From RPQJ01 sp963714645 (GTDB lineage Bacteria; Pseudomonadota; Gammaproteobacteria; Steroidobacterales; Steroidobacteraceae), in assembly GCA_963714645.1 (NCBI GenBank), contig CAVQQX010000116.1, positions 1-14,171 on the forward strand: 14,171 bases of DNA, given 5' to 3'. Shown one piece after another: positions 6,924 through 14,171 of this stretch. Both the position numbers and the translations under genes were made by a program. The stretch's first letter is position 1. Each line of letters starts with the position of its first letter. The notes beneath the pieces were generated by a model, which saw only the letters and a list, made by a program, of their open reading frames with translations, was not told where the DNA came from and did no database searches.

Positions 6924-9587
6924 ATGTTTGAGACCTCCAAGATCGACGACGCCGATCCCGCCGAAACCCATGAATGGCTCGAGTCGATCGACTCGGTGCT
7001 GAAGACCCATGGCGCGGAGCGCGCACAGTACCTGCTCGAGCGCGTGATCGATTTCACGCGCCGCTCGGGTGCCTACCTGCCGTTCAAGCCGAACACGGCG
7101 TATGTCAATACGATCTCGCCCGGCCAGGAGCAACCCTATCCCGGCGACCGCGCGATCGAGCGGCGCATCGAGGCCTACCTGCGCTGGAACGCGATGGCGA
7201 TGGTGGTGCAGGCGAACCGGCAGAGCTCAGAGTACGGCGGCCACATCGCGAGCTATGCGTCGGCCGCGACCCTGTACGAGGTCGGTTTCAATCACTTCTG
7301 GCGCGCGCCGGGCGAACAGCATCCCGGCGACATGATCTTCATCCAGGGGCACTCGTCGCCCGGCATCTACGCGCGTGCCTACCTCGAGGGCCGGCTCACC
7401 GAGGACCACCTGCGGCGGTTCCGCGAGGAAGTCGGCGGCGGCGGCCTGTCGTCCTACCCGCATCCGTGGCTGATGCCGGAATTCTGGCAGTTCCCGACCG
7501 TGTCGATGGGCCTCGGGCCGATGATGGCAATCTACCAGGCCCGCTTCGTGCGCTACCTCGAGCATCGCGGGATCGTGCCGGCCAGCGATCGCAAGGTCTG
7601 GGCCTTCCTCGGCGACGGGGAAATGGACGAGCCCGAGTCGCTCGGCGCGATCACCATGCCGGTGCGCGAGAAGCTCGACAACCTCGTGTTCGTGATCAAT
7701 TGCAACCTGCAGCGGCTCGACGGTCCGGTCCGCGGCAACGGCAAGATCATCCAGGAACTCGAGGCCGCGTTCCTCGGGGCCGGCTGGAACGTCCTCAAGG
7801 TCATCTGGGGCACGCGCTGGGACGCTCTGCTCGCGCGCGACGCGGGCGGGCTGCTGCGCCGGCTCATGATGGAGTGTGTCGACGGCGAATACCAGAACTT
7901 CAAGGCGAAGGGCGGGGCGTACACGCGCGAGCATTTCTTCGGCAAGTACCCGGAGCTCAAGGAAATGGTCGCCAACATGTCCGACGAGGACATCTGGCGG
8001 CTCAACCGCGGCGGCCACGACGCGCGCAGGGTCTACAACGCGTATCGCGCCGCGAGCGAGCACCAGGGCCAGCCGACGGTGATCCTGGCGAAGACGGTCA
8101 AGGGCTTCGGCATGGGTGCGGCGGGCGAAGGCCAGAACATCACGCACCAGCAGAAGAAGCTCACCGACGCGTCGCTCAAGGAGTTCCGCGACCGCTTCAA
8201 CATCCCGGTCTCCGACGAGGACATCGCGCAGGTGCCGTATTACCGGCCGGCCGAGAACAGCGAGGAACTCAAGTACCTGCATGAACGCCGCAGGGCGCTC
8301 GGCGGCTACCTGCCGCAGCGTCGCGTCAAGGCGCCGCCACTGCCGGTGCCGGCGCTCGACGCGTTCGCGCCGCTGCTCGAATCGTCGGGCGAGCGTGAGA
8401 TCTCGACGACGATGGCGCTGGTGCGCCTGCTCGGAATCCTGCTCAAGGACAAGGGCATCGGGCCGCACATCGTCCCGATCGTCCCCGACGAGGCGCGGAC
8501 GTTCGGCATGGAGGGCCTGTTCCGCCAGATCGGTATCTATTCGTCGATGGGCCAGCTCTACACGCCGCAGGACGCGGACCAGCTGCTCTACTACCGCGAG
8601 GACAAGAAGGGCCAGATCCTCGAGGAAGGCATCAACGAAGGCGGCTCGATGTGCAGCTGGATCGCGGCGGGCACCGCCTATGCCAACCACGGCGTGCACA
8701 TGGTGCCGTTCTACATCTACTACTCGATGTTCGGCTTCCAGCGCGTCGGCGATTTCGCATGGGCTGCCGGAGACATGCAGGCACGCGGCTTCCTCGTGGG
8801 AGGTACGGCCGGCCGGACCACGCTCGCGGGCGAGGGTCTGCAGCACCAGGACGGGCACAGCCAGCTCGTCGCGACGACGATCCCGAACTGCGTCGCTTAC
8901 GACCCGACCTTCGCCTACGAGCTCGCCGTGATCGTGCAGGATGGCCTGCGCCGGATGTACGGCGAGCAGGAGTCGGTCTTCTATTACATCACCTGCATGA
9001 ACGAGAACTACGCGCAGCCGGCAATGCCCGAGGCGTCGCAGGAAGGCATCCTCAAGGGCCTCTACCTGTACCGGCGCGGCGGCAAGGGCAAGGTGCGCGC
9101 GAACCTGCTCGGCTCGGGCACGATCCTGCGCGAGGTCATCCGTGCGGCCGAGGTGCTGGAGCAGGAATTCGGCGTCGCTGCGGACGTCTTCAGCGCCACG
9201 AGTTTCTCCGAGTTGCGCCGCGAGGCCCTCGACGTCGAGCGTTGGAACCTGCTGCATCCCGGCCAGGCGCCGCGCGTGCCGTACTTGAAACATGCGCTGG
9301 CCGCACAGAAAGGGCCCTTCGTCGCGGCGACGGACTACATGCGCATCGTGCCGGACCAGGTCCGGCAGTGGATCCCCGGCTCGTACCACGTGCTCGGCAC
9401 GGATGGCTACGGACGCAGCGACTCGCGCGCGGCACTGCGCGGATTCTTCGAGGTCGACCACCGGTACGTCGTGATCGCCGCGCTCAAGGCGCTCGCCGAC
9501 GAGGACCAGCTCGATCGCGGCACCGTGGTCGACGCGATCGCGAAGTTCGGGATCGATCCCGAGAAGCCCAACCCCGTGACGGTCTGA
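6924..9587 (+). CDS. aceE: Pyruvate dehydrogenase E1 component, homodimeric type
   Basis: AceE decarboxylates pyruvate with thiamine diphosphate and transfers the acetyl group to the lipoyl domain of E2 in the cytosolic pyruvate dehydrogenase complex. The product is 887 residues, the same length as E. coli AceE. Thiamine-diphosphate motif: GDGEMDEPES (Gly230-Asp231-Gly232) through INCNLQRLDG (Asn259, Asn261). Glu572 in GINEGGS aligns with the cofactor-activating glutamate, and His641 in GLQHQDGHSQ with the active-site histidine. The C-terminal domain has TDGYGRSDSR. The ATG at 6924 is chosen because it is the first codon matching the family N-terminus (DADPAETHEWLESIDSV). The GGAG upstream is 11 bases away, a little distant. 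Leftward, the open frame extends to 6831 without homology. It is followed by aceF after 16 bases, so this is the first gene of the complex operon. Confidence 0.97.
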   Translation: MFETSKIDDADPAETHEWLESIDSVLKTHGAERAQYLLERVIDFTRRSGAYLPFKPNTAYVNTISPGQEQPYPGDRAIERRIEAYLRWNAMAMVVQANRQSSEYGGHIASYASAATLYEVGFNHFWRAPGEQHPGDMIFIQGHSSPGIYARAYLEGRLTEDHLRRFREEVGGGGLSSYPHPWLMPEFWQFPTVSMGLGPMMAIYQARFVRYLEHRGIVPASDRKVWAFLGDGEMDEPESLGAITMPVREKLDNLVFVINCNLQRLDGPVRGNGKIIQELEAAFLGAGWNVLKVIWGTRWDALLARDAGGLLRRLMMECVDGEYQNFKAKGGAYTREHFFGKYPELKEMVANMSDEDIWRLNRGGHDARRVYNAYRAASEHQGQPTVILAKTVKGFGMGAAGEGQNITHQQKKLTDASLKEFRDRFNIPVSDEDIAQVPYYRPAENSEELKYLHERRRALGGYLPQRRVKAPPLPVPALDAFAPLLESSGEREISTTMALVRLLGILLKDKGIGPHIVPIVPDEARTFGMEGLFRQIGIYSSMGQLYTPQDADQLLYYREDKKGQILEEGINEGGSMCSWIAAGTAYANHGVHMVPFYIYYSMFGFQRVGDFAWAAGDMQARGFLVGGTAGRTTLAGEGLQHQDGHSQLVATTIPNCVAYDPTFAYELAVIVQDGLRRMYGEQESVFYYITCMNENYAQPAMPEASQEGILKGLYLYRRGGKGKVRANLLGSGTILREVIRAAEVLEQEFGVAADVFSATSFSELRREALDVERWNLLHPGQAPRVPYLKHALAAQKGPFVAATDYMRIVPDQVRQWIPGSYHVLGTDGYGRSDSRAALRGFFEVDHRYVVIAALKALADEDQLDRGTVVDAIAKFGIDPEKPNPVTV

Positions 9588-9591
9588 CCGC

Positions 9592-9598
9592 GAGGTGA
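9592..9598 (+). promoter_or_regulatory. Ribosome binding site deciding the aceF start
   Basis: GAGGTGA lies 5 bases upstream of the GTG at 9604 and overlaps the alternative GTG at 9595. A GTG inside its own ribosome binding site is a poor start, so initiation at 9604 is preferred, giving an E2 three residues shorter than the longest frame. Confidence 0.6.
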
Positions 9599-9603
9599 GC
9601 GAC

Positions 9604-11040
9604 GTGTCCACGAACTCGCTCGTCGAAGTCCGCGTGCCGGACATCGGCAACTACACGGACGTCGAGGTCATCGACGTCATGGTGAAGCCGGGCGACACGC
9701 TCGAGATCGAGTCGCCGCTGATCACGCTCGAGACCGAGAAGGCGACGATGGACGTCCCGTCGAGCGCCGCGGGCGTGGTGCGCGAAGTGAAGCTGCAACG
9801 CGGGTCGCGTGTGTCGCAGGGCGACGTGATCGCGCTGGTGGAGGCGCTGCAGCCGTCCTCACCCCAGCCGTCCCCCGCCGGGGCGGCAGAGGGGAAAGAG
9901 CAGAAGCCTTCACCCCAGCCCCCTCCCGCCGGGGCGGCAGAGGGGAAAGAGCAGAAGCCTTCACCCCAGCCCCCTCCCGCCGGGGCGGCAGAGGGGAAAG
10001 AGCAGAAGCCTTCACCCCAGCCCCCTCCCGCCGGGGCGGCAGAGGGGGCAATGCCGCAGTCCTCGCCGCAATCGTCTGCCGTCACATCGAACGAGCGGGC
10101 GACGGCGGGCGTCGACGAGCCGGGATTCTCGCGTGCACACGCGAGTCCGTCGATCCGCAAGCTGGCGCGCGAGCTGGGCGTGGACCTCGCCCGCGTCACC
10201 GGCAGCGGCGCCAAGGGCCGCATCACCGAGAGCGACGTGAAGTCGTGGGTCAAGCAAGCGCTCGCCGCCGGCCCCGCCGCAGCGGCCGCTGCCGGCGCAC
10301 TACCGAAGATACCGGTCGTCGATTTCGCCGCGTTCGGTCCGGTCGAACGCAAGCCGCTGTCCCGGATCCAGAAGCTCGCCGGTCCAAGGTTGCACGCGAG
10401 CTGGGTGAACCTGCCGCACGTGACGCAGTTCGACGAGGCCGACATCACCGAGATGGAGCAGGCCCGCGCAAACCTGAAAGGGCAGGCCACGGAGCGCGGC
10501 ATCAAGCTGACGCCGCTCGCGTTCATCCTGCGCGCGTGCGTCCAGGCACTCGCCGAGTTTCCGCAGTTCTGCGCGTCCCTCGACACGCAGGCCGGCGAAC
10601 TCGTCTACAAGAAGTACGTCCATCTCGGGTTTGCCGCCGACACGCCGAACGGCCTGGTGGTGCCGGTGGTGCGCAACGCCGACCGCAAGGACGTCTTCGA
10701 GCTCGCACGCGAACTGGCGGAGCTCAGCGAAAAAGCGCGTGGCGGCAAGCTCTCGGCGGCGGAGATGCAGGGCGGCTGTTTCACGGTCTCGAGCCTGGGC
10801 GGCATCGGCGGAACGGCATTCACGCCGATCATCAATGCGCCCGAGGTCGCGATCCTCGGCGTCTCGCGATCGGCGCACAAGCCGGTCTACAGGGACGGGG
10901 GATTCGTTCCGCGGCTGATGCTGCCGCTTTCGCTCTCCTACGACCATCGCGTGATCGACGGCGCCGCCGCGGTGCGCTTCACGTCGTTCCTCGCCGAGTC
11001 GCTCGCCAAAGTCGACGGCCTGCTGAGGGCGATCCCGTGA
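9604..11040 (+). CDS. aceF: Pyruvate dehydrogenase E2, dihydrolipoamide acetyltransferase
   Basis: The E2 core of the complex: it accepts the acetyl group from AceE and passes it to CoA, and its lipoyl arm is reoxidised by E3. The 478-residue product has one N-terminal lipoyl domain (about residues 5-80, lipoyl Lys46 in LETEKATMDV), a repeat linker (86-148), a peripheral subunit-binding domain (about 178-218, from ASPSIRKLARELGVDL to SDVKSWV) and a catalytic domain (about 245-478). Catalytic His448 and Asp452 lie in SYDHRVIDGAAAVRF. E. coli AceF has three lipoyl domains; here there is one, with the other lipoyl domain on the E3. The linker is built from 17-residue units SPQPPPAGAAEGKEQKP encoded by 51-bp DNA repeats, described separately. 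Its stop overlaps the lpdA start (GTGA). The GTG at 9604 is preferred to that at 9595 because of the ribosome binding site. Confidence 0.95.
   Translation: MSTNSLVEVRVPDIGNYTDVEVIDVMVKPGDTLEIESPLITLETEKATMDVPSSAAGVVREVKLQRGSRVSQGDVIALVEALQPSSPQPSPAGAAEGKEQKPSPQPPPAGAAEGKEQKPSPQPPPAGAAEGKEQKPSPQPPPAGAAEGAMPQSSPQSSAVTSNERATAGVDEPGFSRAHASPSIRKLARELGVDLARVTGSGAKGRITESDVKSWVKQALAAGPAAAAAAGALPKIPVVDFAAFGPVERKPLSRIQKLAGPRLHASWVNLPHVTQFDEADITEMEQARANLKGQATERGIKLTPLAFILRACVQALAEFPQFCASLDTQAGELVYKKYVHLGFAADTPNGLVVPVVRNADRKDVFELARELAELSEKARGGKLSAAEMQGGCFTVSSLGGIGGTAFTPIINAPEVAILGVSRSAHKPVYRDGGFVPRLMLPLSLSYDHRVIDGAAAVRFTSFLAESLAKVDGLLRAIP
9859..10047 (+). repeat. In-frame 51-bp tandem repeat in the aceF linker, resembling a dispersed intergenic palindrome
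   Basis: Three full 51-bp units (9859-9909, 9910-9960, 9961-10011) and a 36-base partial fourth (10012-10047). Units 2 and 3 are identical; unit 1 differs only at a few bases in the C/T run. Each unit begins TCACCCCAGCC, has a CCCTCCCGCC GGGG CGG potential stem with GAGGGG completing the outer arm, and ends in GAAAGAGCAGAAGCCT. The 51-base period keeps the frame and encodes 17 residues. The core (TCACCCCAGCCC, C/T run, G-rich return arm, GAGGGG) strongly resembles the TCACCCCAACCCTCTCCC-type palindromic repeat scattered between genes of many proteobacteria. That resemblance is from memory and not tested. Near identity of units suggests recent expansion by slippage. Confidence 0.9.
11025..11029 (+). 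promoter_or_regulatory. Ribosome binding site for lpdA inside aceF
   Basis: GAGGG lies 7 bases upstream of the overlapping GTGA that ends aceF and starts lpdA, so the E3 can be initiated efficiently and coupled to E2 translation. Confidence 0.5.
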
Positions 11041-12956
11041 CCACCGAAGGCCGGGGCACACGACCACCGACCACGCCCGCCCGCGAGATCCGCCTGCCCG
11101 ACCTCGGGACGACCGGGGAGGTCACCGTCCTCGAGCTGCTGGTCAAGGTGGGCGACGCGGTCGAGCGCGACACGCCGCTCGTCACGCTCGAGAGCGAAAA
11201 GGCCACGATGGACGTGCCGTCGCCGCTGCCGGGCGTGATCGCCCGGATCCTGGTGAACACGGGCGACAAGGTCGCGACCGGCACGGCGATCATCGAACTC
11301 GCCGGCGCGCCGCCGCTCAAGGCCGAGGAACTGACCGGCTCGACCGCCGATCCGCGGCAGGCCGAGCCCTACGGTGGCGAGCCCTACGTGTCGACGATTC
11401 CGATCGTACCGCTGGCGCTCGAGCCGGCCCGGTCGGGCGCCTCCGGCGCGGCGCCGAGCGCGGACTCCGTCCCCAAGGTCGCCTCCCCGTCGACGGCGCC
11501 GGCCGGGGCCGGCGCCGCACCGCCCGCAAACTACGATTTCCAGCTGCTCGTGATCGGCGCAGGGCCCGGCGGTTACGCGGCGGCATTCCGCGCGGCGGAC
11601 CTGGGCCTGAAGGTGGCGCTCGTGGAACGCTCGGCGACGCTCGGTGGCGTCTGTCTGAACGTAGGCTGCATCCCCTCGAAAGCCCTGCTGCACGCCGCCA
11701 AGGTGATCGAGGACGCGCGCGCGATGGCGGCGTTCGGAGTCGACTTCGGCTCGCCGAAGATCGACGCCGCGAAACTGCGGGGCTGGAAGGACAAGGTGGT
11801 CGGCCGCCTCACCGGCGGCCTCGCGGCGATGGCGAAGCAGCGCAAGGTCACCGTCCTGCGCGGCAGCGCGACCTTCGCGGGCGACCACGCGGTAACGATC
11901 GCGTCCGACGACGGCTCGACCGGCACGACGAGCTTCGCCCACTGCATCATCGCCGCCGGGTCCGAATCGCTGCGCTTGCCCGGGCTAGCGGATGACCCGC
12001 GCATCATGGACTCGACCGGCGCCCTCGAACTCGACCTGCCACAGCGCCTGCTGGTCGTGGGCGGCGGCATCATCGGCCTCGAGATGGCCACGGTGTACGC
12101 AGCCCTCGGCGTCAAGGTGAGCGTCGTCGAGCTCACCGACGGCCTCATGCCGGGGTGCGATCGCGACCTCGTGCGACCGCTCGAGAAGCGCATCACGCCG
12201 CACTACGAGGCGATCCTGCTGGGCACGAAAGTCGCCCGGATCGGGCCCGAGGCCGCCGGGCTGCGGGTATCGTTCGAAGGCGCGAAGGCGCCGGCGCCCC
12301 AGCTCTACGACAAGGTGCTGGTGGCGGTCGGGCGCACGCCGAACGGCAAGCGTGTCGCGTGCGAGGCAGCGGGCGTGCGCGTGGACGAGCGTGGCTACAT
12401 CGCGGTCGACCGGCAGCAGCGCACCAACGTCCCGCACATCTTCGCCGTCGGCGACGTGGTCGGGCAGCCGATGCTGGCGCACAAGGCGACGCACGAGGGC
12501 AAGGTCGCTGCCGAGGTGATCGCCGGGCACAAGCGCTTTTTCGACGCGCGCGCGATCCCGTCGGTGGCGTACACCGATCCCGAGATCGCCTGGGGCGGCC
12601 TCACCGAGACGGACGCGAAGGCCAGGGGAGTCGCCTTCGAGAAGGCGGTGTTTCCGTGGGCCGCGAGCGGGCGTTCGCTCGCGATCGGGCGCGACGAGGG
12701 CTTCACCAAGCTGCTGTTCGACCCGCAGACGCACCGCGTCGTGGGCGGCGGCATCGTCGGTCCCGGCGCCGGCGAGCTCATCTCCGAGGTCATGCTGGCG
12801 ATCGAACTCGGGGCGGACGCGACCGACATCGGCCTCACGATCCACCCGCATCCCACGCTTTCCGAGACGGTCGCCTTCGCCGCCGAAGCGTTCGACGGCT
12901 CGCTCACGGACCTGTACCTGCCGCGCAAGGCCGCGAAGAAGGGCGTCGCGGACTGA
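11037..12956 (+). CDS. lpdA: Dihydrolipoamide dehydrogenase (E3) with N-terminal lipoyl domain
   Basis: The E3 flavoprotein reoxidises dihydrolipoyl groups with NAD. The 639-residue product has an N-terminal lipoyl domain (about residues 16-90, lipoyl Lys55 in LESEKATMDV), an Ala/Pro/Gly-rich linker (about 91-165) and a full E3 (166-639). FAD motif: VIGAGPGGYAAA (Gly174-Gly179). Redox disulphide: Cys205 and Cys210 in GGVCLNVGCIPSK. NAD motif: VVGGGIIGLEMA (342-347). The C-terminal HPHPTLSE carries catalytic His605 and Glu610 (usually HAHPT). Classical E3 is about 475 residues, so the extension accounts for the extra length; lipoyl-E3 fusions are known in several beta- and gammaproteobacteria. 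The GTG at 11037 overlaps the aceF stop and has GAGGG 7 bases upstream. An open frame further left (to 10245) is antiphase with aceF and is not real. Confidence 0.96.
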   Translation: MTTEGRGTRPPTTPAREIRLPDLGTTGEVTVLELLVKVGDAVERDTPLVTLESEKATMDVPSPLPGVIARILVNTGDKVATGTAIIELAGAPPLKAEELTGSTADPRQAEPYGGEPYVSTIPIVPLALEPARSGASGAAPSADSVPKVASPSTAPAGAGAAPPANYDFQLLVIGAGPGGYAAAFRAADLGLKVALVERSATLGGVCLNVGCIPSKALLHAAKVIEDARAMAAFGVDFGSPKIDAAKLRGWKDKVVGRLTGGLAAMAKQRKVTVLRGSATFAGDHAVTIASDDGSTGTTSFAHCIIAAGSESLRLPGLADDPRIMDSTGALELDLPQRLLVVGGGIIGLEMATVYAALGVKVSVVELTDGLMPGCDRDLVRPLEKRITPHYEAILLGTKVARIGPEAAGLRVSFEGAKAPAPQLYDKVLVAVGRTPNGKRVACEAAGVRVDERGYIAVDRQQRTNVPHIFAVGDVVGQPMLAHKATHEGKVAAEVIAGHKRFFDARAIPSVAYTDPEIAWGGLTETDAKARGVAFEKAVFPWAASGRSLAIGRDEGFTKLLFDPQTHRVVGGGIVGPGAGELISEVMLAIELGADATDIGLTIHPHPTLSETVAFAAEAFDGSLTDLYLPRKAAKKGVAD

Positions 12957-12984
12957 ACCGACCCCCGCCCGCGATGCGCCCACG

Positions 12985-13830
12985 ATGCATCCCACGCTGA
13001 CACGTACGCTGCGCTGGTTCGGCTTGCTCGAGGCCGGGCGCCGGATCGAACTGCATGCGCGCCTGCGCGACGAGCGTGCGCTGCCGGGCGCGTTGATCCT
13101 CGGCGGCATGAAGTGCGGCACCAGTTCGCTGCACAACTACCTGACGCAGCACCCGGGCGTGGTGCCCCCGCTGCGCAAGGAAGTGCATTACTTCGACCTC
13201 AACCACGAGCGCGGCGAACGCTGGTATCGCGCCCATTTCGGCAAGTTGGGCGCGCCGGGCTGCAACCTCGACAGCAGCCCGTACTACCTCTTCCACCCGC
13301 TCGCGCCGCAGCGTGCGCATGCGCTGGTGCCCGCCGCGCGCCTCATCGTGCTGGTGCGCGATCCGGTGCGGCGAGCGTACTCCCACTACTGGCACGAGCG
13401 CGACGCCAGGCGCGAGACGCTGACGTTCGAAGATGCAATCGCGGCCGAGGACGACCGCATCGGGCTCGAAGCCGAACGGCTCGCGCGTGGCGAGATCGCG
13501 CGCAGCCGCGCCCACCAGCATTTCAGCTACGTCGCGCGGGGGCGGTATGCAGAGCAGCTCGAGCGCTGGCTGCGGCTCTATCCGCGCGAGCAGCTGCTCG
13601 TGCTGCGGTTCGAAGAGCTCGCGCGCGAACCGCTCCGCGTGCTCGATCGCACGCTGGCGCACCTTGGCCTGCCGGCCGCGGGAAACGTGCGGCTCGAGCC
13701 ACGCAACACGCGGACATATCCGCCCATCGTGCCGGCGACTGCAGACCGCCTCGCCGCGTACTTCGCTCCGCACGAGGCGGCACTCGCGCGGCTGCTCGGG
13801 GGCGACTCGACCGCAGGCAACGACGCGTAA
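12985..13830 (+). CDS. Sulfotransferase, heparan-sulfotransferase-like (NDST/3-OST fold)
   Basis: Predicted to transfer a sulfonyl group from PAPS to a glycan, lipid or other acceptor; the acceptor cannot be read from the sequence. The 281-residue product has the 5'-phosphosulfate loop LGGMKCGTSSLHNYL (Lys43), the KEVHYFDLN segment (Lys65, Glu66), which in NDST/3-OST enzymes holds the catalytic base, and the 3'-phosphate motif VLVRDPVRRAYSHYWHE (Arg125, Ser133). Later conserved pieces are FSYVARGRYAEQLERWL and LLVLRFEELAREP. No signal peptide or membrane segment is clear. The ATG at 12985 starts 28 bases after lpdA on the same strand, so it may be read through from the pyruvate dehydrogenase operon, though no functional link is evident. 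The upstream sequence has only weak ribosome binding capacity. The stop lies 17 bases from the convergent DUF1841 gene. Confidence 0.9.
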   Translation: MHPTLTRTLRWFGLLEAGRRIELHARLRDERALPGALILGGMKCGTSSLHNYLTQHPGVVPPLRKEVHYFDLNHERGERWYRAHFGKLGAPGCNLDSSPYYLFHPLAPQRAHALVPAARLIVLVRDPVRRAYSHYWHERDARRETLTFEDAIAAEDDRIGLEAERLARGEIARSRAHQHFSYVARGRYAEQLERWLRLYPREQLLVLRFEELAREPLRVLDRTLAHLGLPAAGNVRLEPRNTRTYPPIVPATADRLAAYFAPHEAALARLLGGDSTAGNDA

Positions 13831-13847
13831 TTTCCGGTGCTTGGGCC

Positions 13848-14171
13848 TCAGCGCCGGCGCGTCGCCCGGATCCGGCGCCGCAGCGACTCGAGGTAGGCCG
13901 ATTCGTCCGGCGCGCGTCCCGCCCGTTGTGCCTGCCACAGTGCCTCGCCCAGGCATTCGATCATCTCGTGCTCGGCCGCATGCGCATCCCGGGTCCGGTC
14001 GACCAGCGCGCGGTACACCTGCGCGATCCCGGACGGCCGGTCGGTGGCGACCTGTTCGCGCACGGCGAGGTGCAGTCCCATGTGCAGGAATGGATTGGCC
14101 TGCCCGCCTTCCGGCCTGTAGTCGCGGTCGAGCGACTCCTCGACGGTGGTCTCGAGCGACGTCCAGTACTC
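13848..14171 (-). CDS. DUF1841 family protein, cut by the window edge
   Basis: The minus-strand frame stays open from the right edge to a TGA at 13848-13850, giving about 107 residues of the C-terminal portion. It reads EYWTSLETTVEESLDRDYRP, then NPFLHMGLHLAVREQVATDR, then HAAEHEMIECLGEALWQAQR and an Arg-rich tail. I recognise DUF1841 from the NPFLHMGLHL-REQ-DRP and HxxMECLGEALWxAQR patterns; intact proteins are about 140-150 residues, so 30-45 residues are missing beyond 14171. The internal ATG at 14081 is not the start because homology continues upstream of it. The function is not known to me; conserved His and Glu residues (MGLHLAVREQ, AEHEMIE) suggest a helical metal- or ligand-binding protein, which is only inference. 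It is convergent with the sulfotransferase gene. No terminator is obvious in the 17-base gap. Confidence 0.88.
   Translation of the reverse strand, partial: EYWTSLETTVEESLDRDYRPEGGQANPFLHMGLHLAVREQVATDRPSGIAQVYRALVDRTRDAHAAEHEMIECLGEALWQAQRAGRAPDESAYLESLRRRIRATRRR

Noticed and set aside
7227..9650. An 807-codon minus-strand open frame opposite aceE
   Set aside because: Purely a codon-bias shadow of aceE: no motifs, His/Arg/Glu-rich composition, and aceE is unmistakable on the other strand.
9651..10586. Minus-strand open frame with GGGWGEG repeats opposite aceF
   Set aside because: The repeat is the reverse reading of the 51-bp tandem unit. No independent protein family; aceF is the real gene.
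1..14171. CRISPR arrays, tRNA or rRNA genes, insertion-sequence ends, riboswitches
   Set aside because: No spaced direct repeats other than the coding aceF array, no tRNA-like cloverleaf or rRNA motif noticed, and no transposase or terminal inverted repeat found in the window. Read by eye only.

Overview
The window is high-GC proteobacterial chromosome. I read it as a gammaproteobacterium: RNase T is largely restricted to that class, the pyruvate dehydrogenase E1 is the homodimeric AceE type, and a lipoyl-domain-bearing E3 and a DUF1841 gene are present. The order Xanthomonadales/Steroidobacterales/Nevskiales or a relative is a guess from overall character, not a proven placement. Most of the window is ordinary housekeeping sequence, and I found no intact undescribed system.

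Left edge (1-1029): the wreckage of two genes. On the minus strand, 1-~700 is a decayed piece of a TOTE-type archaeo-eukaryotic primase(-helicase) protein, broken by two single-base insertions. It abuts, near 700, the C-terminal half of an EAL-domain (cyclic-di-GMP phosphodiesterase) gene on the plus strand. This is the only mobile or conflict-system signal in the window.

Region 1125-2614 (minus): a membrane protein of the PuuD/urate-oxidase N-terminal family followed by nadC (NAD synthesis), overlapping in a CTGA junction. Divergent from these, 2753-3368 (plus) holds a small four-cysteine DUF1289 protein and the monothiol glutaredoxin Grx4/GrxD, with a plausible sigma70 promoter at 2691-2719.

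Region 3435-6726 (minus): a tightly packed M17 leucyl aminopeptidase - pyrC - rnt operon in which each start codon overlaps the previous stop (TTGA, ATGA).

Region 6924-12956 (plus): the complete pyruvate dehydrogenase operon aceE-aceF-lpdA. The E2 has one lipoyl domain followed by an unusual linker made of 51-bp tandem repeats that look like a domesticated dispersed intergenic palindrome. The E3 carries its own N-terminal lipoyl domain. A sulfotransferase gene follows 28 bp downstream (12985-13830), and the window ends inside a convergent DUF1841 gene (13848-14171, minus).

How the genes work together: AceE, AceF and LpdA form one complex converting pyruvate to acetyl-CoA. NadC supplies the NAD that the complex reduces, PyrC serves pyrimidine synthesis, RNase T matures RNA 3' ends, and Grx4 handles Fe-S traffic. 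The sulfotransferase has no obvious link to its neighbours. The best items for follow-up are the repeat-built E2 linker, the TOTE/EAL junction, and the missing canonical start of nadC.
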